DNA from: Paracamarosporium sp. OC-R06-R3
Lineage: Eukaryota > Ascomycota > Dothideomycetes > Pleosporales > Didymosphaeriaceae
Length of the DNA stretch: 27,367 nt
Assembly: GCA_019828545.1 (NCBI GenBank)
Contig: JACVRA010000236.1
Location: 1-27,367, forward strand
Reading direction: 5' to 3'
Shown here: in pieces, positions 20,779-27,367 of the stretch
How the letters are laid out: every line of letters starts with the position of its first letter
Position numbering within the stretch: the first letter of the stretch is position 1
Program-made: the position numbers and the translations under genes
The notes under the pieces: generated by a model
What the model was told of the DNA's origin: nothing
Databases searched by the model: none
The model's input: the letters and a program-made list of their open reading frames with translations, nothing else

Positions 20779-20868
20779 CAATCCTTCAATCCACAATTCT
20801 TTAATCCACAATTCTTTAATCCACAATTCTTTAATCCGCAATCCTTCAAGCCGCAATCCTTCAATCAC
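20779..20868 (+). repeat. Six tandem 15-bp repeats
   Basis: Units of CAATYCTTYAATCCA run in register from 20779 to 20868; three consecutive units share the core CAATTCTTTAATCC. The outer units are diverged. It is a minisatellite-like array between the MITE and the bacterial-like ORFs. Confidence 0.85.
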
Positions 20869-21046
20869 AATGTATTAATAAGGAACGCCCATGCACATCC
20901 TTGAACATTACGGGCCGGGTCTCGCTGATCTTAATGCAGCCCCCCCTTACGCTTTGGTGCTAACCTTAAGAGTAAAGTCCTGCCGCTTATTCTGAACTAA
21001 GACAACGCCGCCTCCTGTTAAGCAATTACCAAGCATTACTTATTAC

Positions 21047-21154
21047 CGGCATTTTAACGTTATCTCTTGCCCTGGTAATTGCGGCTGCCTACGGACTTAA
21101 CGGCATTTTAACGTTATCTCTCGCCCTGGTAATTGCGCCCGCACACGGACCACC
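21047..21154 (+). repeat. 54-bp tandem duplication
   Basis: A unit beginning CGGCATTTTAACGTTATCTC at 21047 is repeated at 21101. Both copies continue with CCCTGGTAATTGCG and a few substitutions. The second copy is also one arm of the inverted repeat with 21320-21371. Confidence 0.85.
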
Positions 21155-21371
21155 TAAGTGTGACGAATTAGAGTACTAGTTCTTTTAGCGCAAAACTCAA
21201 AAATATAAGCTTATAATTAGTAGATAGCAGAAATTATAGGATAGTCACGTGCCAGTTGTGTAACTCAGCCAATTATAAACTCGTATATTAAGAATTTTCA
21301 TCTTCCTGCCAAATTCACTACTAGTACTCTGGTCCGTACGCGGGCGCAATTACCAAGACGAGGGATAACAT
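21111..21371. repeat. Inverted repeat, possible small transposon relic
   Basis: The arm at 21111-21180 and the arm at 21320-21371 are reverse complements over GGTAATTGCGCCCGC, CGGACC and AGAGTACTAGT; the left arm has an extra 17-18 bp. The interior of about 140 bp is AT-rich. A shorter GCAATTACCAAG copy lies at 21022-21033. This is most simply a short non-autonomous element. Confidence 0.6.
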
Positions 21372-21436
21372 AATACGAATCAGGCTTACTCGCTCACCTT
21401 ATCGGCTTTCAGCAGAAAAACATACTGCTGCAATGT

Positions 21437-21456
21437 GTTGCGATGACTGAGGTCAT
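21437..21456. promoter_or_regulatory. 20-bp motif containing TGAC-N4-GTCA, copy 2
   Basis: GTTGCGATGACTGAGGTCAT lies 186 bp upstream of the acyltransferase ORF start and differs at one base from 20248-20267. It could be a shared operator. It could also be a repeat edge, since the sequence between the copies is largely repeat DNA. Confidence 0.45.
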
Positions 21457-21641
21457 ATAAATAATAAATAAAAACCTAGATACTATAAACAACTTGCTCA
21501 ACAACCTTGATACATGCAAATACTTTGTGGAAAGCAACGATCAACCAACACAACTAAATGCATGCATTCTTTCCCCCTGTGAAACCGAACACATACTAAC
21601 TTGGAAGAGACTAGACGAATTCATATTCATTCAGGCTAAAG
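21457..21641 (+). promoter_or_regulatory. Candidate fungal promoter and leader for the bacterial-like ORFs
   Basis: AT-rich DNA with ATAAATAATAAATAAA (about 21456-21471) and CTATAAAC (about 21483) leads into a leader of about 150 nt before the ATG at 21642. No Shine-Dalgarno-like sequence precedes the ATG (context GCTAAAG). The composition switches to GC-rich about 40 nt after the ATG. Transcription is not shown. Confidence 0.35.
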
Positions 21642-24056
21642 ATGATAACCCCACAGAACAAAGTGCCTACCAGCCAGGCCTTCACGCTTCGGCCCGTTGG
21701 ATTTTTTCCGGGCTTAGGCAGCCGCTCTGCCTATCGCACGCTCGAATGCGACCTCTCCCTGAGCGACGCGCCTGATATCCGCGATGCCTATGCACAAGGC
21801 GCCGCCGCCCTCGGCCTCGAGGCGAAGCAGATGGTCCTGACGCCGGCCAATCTGCCAGAAGATCGCATCGAGCGTCAGGCATTTGTGGGCGCAGCCCTGC
21901 TGGTGCATGGCATCGTGCTCCAGCGCCACCTCGACAGCGAAGCCGCGCGCGCAGGCACACAGATCCGCTTTGCCGCATTCACGGGCGAGAGCTTCGGCAT
22001 CATCACCGCAGCCGTTGCCGCGGACGCGCTGTCGATTGCCGACGGCACGAAACTCGCCTATTTGCTGGCGCCTTTCATCCTTGTCGGTGCCGAGGGCGCG
22101 CAGGGCGGCTCGCCCCTGCAGGCACGCATTGCGTCTCTTCTCGCGCGAAGCGGTGTGACGCAGCCGCTCGCGGCTGAGCCAGCCCATGTCGTCGGCCTTT
22201 CGGGTCGGCCGGACGCGCTTCAGAAGGCGCTCGCAGCCCTGAAAGAGCGGTACGGCGCGCAGGACGTGGAACTGCACAAGGTATACGCCGATCACCAGGC
22301 AAACCTGTATGTGCGCATGGGCATCCGGGAAAGCTTCGGTCTGTTCATGGCCAATTTCCCCGAGCTCTCCTTGCAGGAGCTGAAAGAACCGACGGCCTTC
22401 ATGGCGCATGCCGCCCGCATGGCACCCGTCCGCGAGGCATTCGCCCGCATCATGGACGAGGAGGGCGTCCAGTTTCGCGACGCCCACACACCGCTGATCT
22501 GCAACCACAAGGCCGCAATTGTTCAGCGCGCCGCCGACGTCCGCGAAGCCGTGCTCGCCGTCATCGATCGTGTCATGCAATCCCGCTGGACCGCCGAACG
22601 CTGCGAGCATGTCGGGGCCAATGTCGTGCTCGAGCTCGGCCAGGGCGACAAATCAATCCGCCTCCTCAACGACAACGGTCTGACCCTGCCTGCAATCGGC
22701 TATGCGGGCGCCCCCCACGCTACGGAAGCCTTGGTCGAGGCGGCACGACTGCTGCAGGCATTCGGGGAGACGGCCCGCTCCGACATGCAGTCGACGGACC
22801 TCACGCCGGACGCGCTGGCACTTTTGCGCCGCATGTTTCAGGTGCCCGCGCGCTATCCTGAAATTGCCGAATTCCTGCGTGGGGAGTTCGTAAAGACCAT
22901 CGCCGCAAGCCAGATCGGCCGTCGCCACCCCCTTGCCCCCATGTCGCGACGCTTCATCGAGGTCTATCAGCACAGCATTGCCGCAGCAGGCGACCTCGAC
23001 CTCGATGCTGGCGAGCTGGCACTTCAGGTTCAGGCCAAGAAGACGGTCGTGGGCGACAGCCACACGCTCGGTCGCGTGAATACCGAGATCAAGGTGCTGC
23101 GTGCTGACGGCACCATTGTCCACCGCATTTCCAACGCCCGGTGGACCCCCGAGGCGCTGGTTTTCTATTGCAGCAGGCTTGAGCATCACCCGGCCGTGGA
23201 ACTGATCCACGCTGGTCGGCGCATGGCCGAACACACGCCTGAAATTGCGAAACTCTATCGCTCCTCCTCAGCCTTTCTGTCCTTCGACCTGACCGACACC
23301 CTGCAGATGCCCTCAGGCATGCTGCGGCCCCGCGCCATCGCCGCTCTGCAAATCCTGCATCAACTCGCCATGCTGACATTGCTGCGCCGTGAGCGGCCGG
23401 CAATCTTCACGTCGCACGACGTTTACCACGCAGGCGGCGACCTCTTGGGGTGGTGCGTCGCTCTGGCCGCCACCAGCGCCTTGAGCGCACGTGATGCGGT
23501 TGCACTCTATGCGACGCATTTGCAGACAACGGAGAAAACGGATGTTGCGGACCCTGTCGAGAGACTCGATACGATCCTCGATCGCCTCCGCGAGCCCACG
23601 GCCCCAATTGTCGCGGCCAGTGGCAGCCCCCTCATCACCATCAAGGATATCGCGCGAGAGACACGCGCCCTGTTCAGCCAGAGCCATGCCGCTTTCGACG
23701 CACGCCGCCACAAACTGCGGCTGAACGGGGACGTGCAGATCGTGTGCCTGGCATCCAGACCCGCGCATAAGACATTCGACACGACGCCCTTTGGCAGCGA
23801 GGTCACGCTTATCGCATCCTCTGCGGACATCGGGAGGCGCCGGCATAATACGGGGCATAATACAGCGCTAGAAGCTCTGGAACATGGTTGTATGTCCTCG
23901 CTGACGGGCGATAACCAGCGTGTCCTGAAGTTTGCGCAGGGCCGCAAGATCCTCAGCAGCACCGTCTTTTCCTACATAAAGCTGGGCGAACAGGTGCTCG
24001 GCTTCGGCCAGGGCGGCAGTGAGTCCATGACGATATTCGTGACCCAGCAGCCTTAG
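21642..24056 (+). CDS. Bacterial-like double acyltransferase (FabD-type plus degenerate second copy)
   Basis: An intronless ORF of 804 codons, GC-rich with bacterial-looking codon choice, unlike all neighbours. Residues about 18-345 form a malonyl-CoA:ACP acyltransferase (FabD/PKS AT) fold. FFPGLGSRS (21-29) matches the FPGQGSQ start. GESFG (115-119) puts the nucleophile at Ser117. AHAARMAPV (255-263) supplies the catalytic His256 in the place of FHSPLM. LELGQG (330-335) matches the closing VELGPG. Residues about 565-680 look like a second, shorter acyltransferase in which GGDLLGW (598-604) replaces GHSLGE, so Asp600 sits at the Ser position and the copy is probably inactive. The rest (345-560, 690-804) is unassigned. 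The likely role is loading an acyl group onto a carrier protein or ketosynthase partner, but none is present in the window. The stop is TAG (24054-24056) and the next ORF continues in frame. Confidence 0.8.
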   Translation: MITPQNKVPTSQAFTLRPVGFFPGLGSRSAYRTLECDLSLSDAPDIRDAYAQGAAALGLEAKQMVLTPANLPEDRIERQAFVGAALLVHGIVLQRHLDSEAARAGTQIRFAAFTGESFGIITAAVAADALSIADGTKLAYLLAPFILVGAEGAQGGSPLQARIASLLARSGVTQPLAAEPAHVVGLSGRPDALQKALAALKERYGAQDVELHKVYADHQANLYVRMGIRESFGLFMANFPELSLQELKEPTAFMAHAARMAPVREAFARIMDEEGVQFRDAHTPLICNHKAAIVQRAADVREAVLAVIDRVMQSRWTAERCEHVGANVVLELGQGDKSIRLLNDNGLTLPAIGYAGAPHATEALVEAARLLQAFGETARSDMQSTDLTPDALALLRRMFQVPARYPEIAEFLRGEFVKTIAASQIGRRHPLAPMSRRFIEVYQHSIAAAGDLDLDAGELALQVQAKKTVVGDSHTLGRVNTEIKVLRADGTIVHRISNARWTPEALVFYCSRLEHHPAVELIHAGRRMAEHTPEIAKLYRSSSAFLSFDLTDTLQMPSGMLRPRAIAALQILHQLAMLTLLRRERPAIFTSHDVYHAGGDLLGWCVALAATSALSARDAVALYATHLQTTEKTDVADPVERLDTILDRLREPTAPIVAASGSPLITIKDIARETRALFSQSHAAFDARRHKLRLNGDVQIVCLASRPAHKTFDTTPFGSEVTLIASSADIGRRRHNTGHNTALEALEHGCMSSLTGDNQRVLKFAQGRKILSSTVFSYIKLGEQVLGFGQGGSESMTIFVTQQP

Positions 24057-24062
24057 ACCACC

Positions 24063-26954
24063 ATGCCTCTTGATACGAGCAAACCCATCATCGTCCGCAA
24101 AATCCTGAGCGAGGCCCTGATCTCGGTCGGGTGGAACTCGGAGGGCGAGGGCGTCATGCTCCCACCCTTCGTCAAGGCCAAGCGTCAAGCGGAATTTCTG
24201 AAAGCCCTCCCAGACCCGGCACGGCGGTATTTCCCCGAGGTCTTCGACATTCTGGAGCGCGAAATTCCCGTCCCCCCGCATCAGCGGCAGGACATGCAGC
24301 GCGACAGCTTCAAGGAACTCATCTACGAAATGAGCTTCGTGCCGGGCGAGGAAGTCAGCCGCTATGTGGAGCGATGCAGCCCGCCGCCTGCAATCGTCGC
24401 GCGCATCTATGAACAGATCGCGCTCGTCCTGGCGCGCGATGTCCATAGCCTTCGCCGCACCCCGGCACCGGGCCAGACACTGGAGACGTCGTATTTCCAC
24501 AAGATCGAGGCACGGCTGGCACTCTGCAGGCGCACCGCCCCGCTGACGTTCAGCCCTCATTTGCTCGATACGGACCACATCGTCATCAACGGCGTGCAGT
24601 ATCGCAATGTCGGCACCTTGCTCAAAGCTTTTCGGGAGCATCCCGCCTATGGCGAGATTCTGGAGCCACGCTTCCATGCGCTCGTCATGGGTGACACCAA
24701 CACGGAAAACATCAAGATCAACAATCTTGGCCCCTTGCAGCACGCACAAACACTGATCGAAAGCGGTGCCGCGCAATCCGAGATTGATGCAGCACTCGAT
24801 GCCATGACTGCGACTTCGATGGACCTGCGCTTCTTCGACCCGCGCGCCATCGGCTTTGCAAGCGAGGGTGCCGAGACGCGTGACGACCCCATGTATGACA
24901 ATAAGCCGTGGCACAACTCGCTCGGCCATTACGACGAAATGCACCATGAGCGTTTCGAACTCAACGTTCGTACCGGGCCGAACCAGACACCCGATATCCA
25001 CATCACCTACGAGCCGAACAACCCCTATGCGCGCGCTTATCGCGTCGAGGACTTGACGGAACGCGGCATTGATGTCGCAAGCCAGCCCGGCGGTGTGGGC
25101 ATGGAGCATTATTTCGCGCCGGTAATGCGCAAATTATACGACATGGACAATCCGAACTCGCCCCGTACAGCCGAAGACCCGCACTGGCTGGTGCGGTTCG
25201 TCTTCATCATGGGCACACATTTTACCGCCATGCCGCCGTTTCATTTCCAGACCGAACTCGGCGGCGAGTTGATCGATTCGCTGCTGGTCCAGCGACGCCC
25301 GGTCGCAATTTTTTGCGAAGGCATCCGCTGGCTGAACTGGGCCCTGCAAATGCTGGAAGGCACTCGACGTTCGTTTCTGGGCATCCAAGTTCCCGCAGCA
25401 TCGGTCCCGCATCAGCCCCATTATGATGCCGGGTCACCGGTACCAGACCAAGAACCTCGACCAATGGCCATTTCGCCCAATCCTGCCTTTTCCCGTATCG
25501 GCATGGCCGCTATGGCACCGGAATCGCGCGTCATCTGCACGCCCTGGAGCCGCATGGTGCGGGGCCTGGCCCTCGGCCAGTACCCGGTCGGCTATGATGA
25601 TGCCATTGCCGGCATCATCACCCAGGCACGCGATATCCTGACGCGACAGGTCACCAAGCCCACGGGCTACCTGCGTTTTGCGCTCCAGCTTGCTGAACTC
25701 GGCATCGCGCTGAACCGGCCGGGCGCGCGCGTCACACAGGACGAATTGCAGACCCGCGCCACCGGGCTGATGAATGCCCTCGGCGCTGAAACAAACCCCT
25801 ACTACGCAGCCGTCGGCGGGGGCATCCTGTTTGACGCATTCGCGAAATTCCGGCTCGACATATCCCTGCTCGTCAACAGCACGCGCGATTTCGCAGCCGA
25901 GATGCTGGACGTGATCGACCGCATCCAGCCAGACCAGATCAAAGACGAAAACGCAGGCAACCACGGCGAATACGAAAAGCTCTTCGCCTACACCTCAATC
26001 TTCCTCGGGATCGGGCAGGCAGGCCTGACCAACAGGCTGACCAGCGGCCCGCGCAATTACGTGCGCGAGGCCCTACACCTCATCCAGACCGTCCCCTCCC
26101 CGTTCTTCAAGGGCCGCGGGTGTTCGATGCTGTTTTCCGTCCTCTCCGCCATCGGGCTGGACGGCATGATTTTCGACGACGGGCACGACTTCATGAAGGA
26201 GGTGCTGGAATACGTCGACCGTGATGACAGCATCGACTTCCCCTTACGTTTCCCGCAGCCCATCACGCGCGCCTACGTGAAGATCTACCCGCGTATCACG
26301 ATGCTGAACGCAATTGCTATCTCGGGGCGACATGAATACGCCACCATGGGGCATGACCGGGTCGCAGAACTCAAGCCGCTCTGGGCTGAGCTGGAGCCGG
26401 CGGAGAAGATGCACCAGAGCCTGTATTATCTCATCGCCCTGCACAATCTCGGTCGCACCGAACAGGAAATCGGCAGTGTCCATGTGTTGATGGATGAACT
26501 GCTCGGCTATCTGGACGTTGTGGATCCGGGCGCCAATTTCTTCCTCAACGGCCTCAGCCACGCCTACGTCGTCGAATCTGCCATGCTGACCGGGCGTCTG
26601 GGCGATATACCGCCGCAGGAGATTGATCGCATCGCCGGTTGCCTCAAGCGGATGGATGCAACGCCGATCGACCGGGCAAGCCGCGCCTATCCGTTCAGCT
26701 ACAACCTCAACGCACTCGGCGAAATCGGCAAGGCTGGCGCGTTAATGTCCCCCAATCCGGTTTACGGCGGTGTTTCTGCCTTCTCATGGCTGGTCGAGCA
26801 ATTTTCGCCGGATGGCCAGACTGAGGGCAGCCGCCTGTTGATGCTGGGCAATGCGCTGATGGGTTTGGGCTTACGTCTTCGCCCCAAAGAACAGTCATCA
26901 ACCCCGATGTTTGATGATTTCGCCAGGCGCCGCGGGTGGAAGATCGAGGCCTAA
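24063..26954 (+). CDS. Bacterial-like phosphotransferase-domain protein with large helical C-terminus
   Basis: An intronless, GC-rich ORF of 963 codons, 6 nt after the previous stop and in the same frame. Residues about 60-440 resemble the APH/choline-kinase-like phosphotransferase fold. VPGEEVSRYV (93-102) fits the lid region and YFHKIEARL (144-152) the helical insert. VMGDTNTENIKI (208-219) corresponds to the HGDxxxxNI catalytic loop with Asp211 and Asn216, although the usual His is Met209. FFDPRAIGF (257-265) holds the metal-binding Asp259. DPMYDNKPWHNSLGHYD (275-291) matches the DxxYDxAKLxHSxxGxYD stretch seen in kinases of bacterial polysaccharide clusters. Residues about 505-963 are almost wholly helical (for example GRGCSMLFSVLSAIGL, SLYYLIALHNLG) and I do not recognise them. 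Some helical-toroid fold is possible. The ATG context is ACCACCATGC with no Shine-Dalgarno. Substrate unknown. Confidence 0.75.
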   Translation: MPLDTSKPIIVRKILSEALISVGWNSEGEGVMLPPFVKAKRQAEFLKALPDPARRYFPEVFDILEREIPVPPHQRQDMQRDSFKELIYEMSFVPGEEVSRYVERCSPPPAIVARIYEQIALVLARDVHSLRRTPAPGQTLETSYFHKIEARLALCRRTAPLTFSPHLLDTDHIVINGVQYRNVGTLLKAFREHPAYGEILEPRFHALVMGDTNTENIKINNLGPLQHAQTLIESGAAQSEIDAALDAMTATSMDLRFFDPRAIGFASEGAETRDDPMYDNKPWHNSLGHYDEMHHERFELNVRTGPNQTPDIHITYEPNNPYARAYRVEDLTERGIDVASQPGGVGMEHYFAPVMRKLYDMDNPNSPRTAEDPHWLVRFVFIMGTHFTAMPPFHFQTELGGELIDSLLVQRRPVAIFCEGIRWLNWALQMLEGTRRSFLGIQVPAASVPHQPHYDAGSPVPDQEPRPMAISPNPAFSRIGMAAMAPESRVICTPWSRMVRGLALGQYPVGYDDAIAGIITQARDILTRQVTKPTGYLRFALQLAELGIALNRPGARVTQDELQTRATGLMNALGAETNPYYAAVGGGILFDAFAKFRLDISLLVNSTRDFAAEMLDVIDRIQPDQIKDENAGNHGEYEKLFAYTSIFLGIGQAGLTNRLTSGPRNYVREALHLIQTVPSPFFKGRGCSMLFSVLSAIGLDGMIFDDGHDFMKEVLEYVDRDDSIDFPLRFPQPITRAYVKIYPRITMLNAIAISGRHEYATMGHDRVAELKPLWAELEPAEKMHQSLYYLIALHNLGRTEQEIGSVHVLMDELLGYLDVVDPGANFFLNGLSHAYVVESAMLTGRLGDIPPQEIDRIAGCLKRMDATPIDRASRAYPFSYNLNALGEIGKAGALMSPNPVYGGVSAFSWLVEQFSPDGQTEGSRLLMLGNALMGLGLRLRPKEQSSTPMFDDFARRRGWKIEA

Positions 26955-27236
26955 AATCCCGAGGCCCTGGCAATGGGCGGTTTGGTCCGGGACTAATTGT
27001 TACGACCGTCACTGCAGGAAGCCCAGGAGAGGCTTTGGTAGAATGCATAGAGGAGAAGCCTAAGCTAATAGAAGATAACGCCACACAAGCAACTAAGTCA
27101 CGCGATATTTCAAGAATCTCATTGTTAGAATAGATGAAATAGATTGAACAGCACAGCCTATCTTAATATTCTTAATAGCAAGACCAGCGAAACAGTTACT
27201 ATATAGACCTTTATAATAAATTGCTTTTCTACTTAT
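26955..27236 (+). other. 3' flank of the bacterial-like ORFs, no gene recognised
   Basis: GC-rich for about 100 nt after the stop, then a transition to AT-rich fungal-type sequence from about 27055. An open frame (26936-27133) crosses the boundary but has no motif. No terminator hairpin of bacterial type is evident. Confidence 0.5.
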
Positions 27237-27362
27237 TGTATCGGCGCAGGTCACTCAAAGCTCCGGGCTCGGTGTAGCTCTATGCAGAGGCATATGGGAG
27301 TGCGTGGGTAGAGGATAACCTAGGATAAATTGAGTGCCTATAGGCCTGGTACGAAAGGATAC
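27237..27362 (-). repeat. Right end repeat (copy C), inverted relative to the left copies
   Basis: Reverse-complement identity with the left copy B covers 27237-27250, 27284-27306 and 27349-27362, with diverged sequence between. It aligns along its full length with the RIP-like copy at 17037-17151. It is GC-balanced and not RIP-mutated. Confidence 0.75.
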
Positions 27363-27367
27363 CGAAA

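Larger units (their letters stand above)
16753..27362. mobile_element. Putative composite element bounded by inverted repeats, carrying an MFS gene and two bacterial-like ORFs
   Basis: The outer 14 bp at 16753-16766 are the exact reverse complement of 27349-27362. A 23-bp block at 16825-16847 is the exact reverse complement of 27284-27306. A further 14-bp block at 16880-16893 matches 27237-27250. The order and spacing of the three blocks agree, with the 34-N gap filling the missing part on the left. This gives inverted ends of about 125-140 bp and a span of about 10.6 kb. No transposase is recognisable inside and no target-site duplication can be checked, since the right copy ends 5 bp before the window edge. 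The ends could instead be two chance-inverted copies of a common dispersed repeat. Confidence 0.4.

Noticed and set aside
20779..20868. CRISPR-like array
   Set aside because: The 15-bp units are contiguous, without spacers, and lie in fungal DNA; it is a minisatellite.
20248..21456. The 20-bp direct repeats as a target-site duplication
   Set aside because: Twenty bases is too long for known fungal DNA transposons, and the repeats do not abut inverted termini. They are kept as a possible regulatory pair instead.
21714..26561. Long minus-strand open frames opposite the bacterial-like ORFs (for example 23868-25109, 413 codons; 21714-22610, 298 codons)
   Set aside because: They are antisense shadows typical of GC-rich coding DNA. 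Their proteins lack motifs, and the plus-strand frames carry clear catalytic motifs.
1..27367. tRNA or rRNA genes
   Set aside because: No cloverleaf with a GGTTCRANYCC-type arm and no ribosomal segment was noticed by eye. A covariance-model search would be decisive.

Overview
The window looks like an accessory, repeat-rich stretch of a filamentous ascomycete genome. The evidence is short GT-AG introns, Zn2Cys6 regulators, a secreted plant cell-wall lyase, AT-rich blocks and repeat copies that differ mostly by C-to-T and G-to-A changes, as left by repeat-induced point mutation (RIP). A plant-associated Pezizomycotina, possibly a Dothideomycete, fits; that is inference. There is one assembly gap (16767-16800).

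Layout. 1-900: a RIP-decayed DNA transposon with a recognisable pogo/Fot1-type transposase C-terminus. 1501-3225: a secreted covalent-FAD oxidoreductase of the berberine-bridge type, frameshifted in a 14-G run. 3226-8295: mostly without genes, with a shattered fungal transcription factor (about 5014-5700) and a possible small conserved gene (6423-6737). 8296-10380 (minus): a complete family PL4 rhamnogalacturonan lyase. 10791-12068 (minus): a leucine-rich, acid-rich protein of unknown role. 12380-13131: a transposon-end relic and a candidate small secreted protein. 13774-15060 (minus) and 15497-16248 (plus): a Zn2Cys6 regulator and a glutathione S-transferase, divergently transcribed and both damaged at the 3' side.

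16753-27362 is the most unusual part. Inverted copies of one repeat lie at both ends. Between them are a 14-exon MFS transporter (17542-20113, minus), 1.5 kb of MITE, tandem and inverted repeats, and two long intronless GC-rich ORFs (21642-24056 and 24063-26954). Their composition and domain types look bacterial. The first has an N-terminal FabD-like acyltransferase domain with Ser and His in place and a second acyltransferase-like segment with Asp at the nucleophile position. The second has an APH/choline-kinase-like phosphotransferase domain and a large helical C-terminus that I do not recognise. The ORFs share one frame and are separated only by TAG-ACC-ACC, so they may once have been a single protein of about 1770 residues, or a transferred bacterial operon.

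A working model is a bacterial acyl-transfer/phosphotransfer cassette captured in a fungal genome inside a repeat-bounded segment with a divergent exporter. A near-identical 20-bp motif containing TGAC-N4-GTCA lies upstream of both. The product, the donor and any mobility are unproven.
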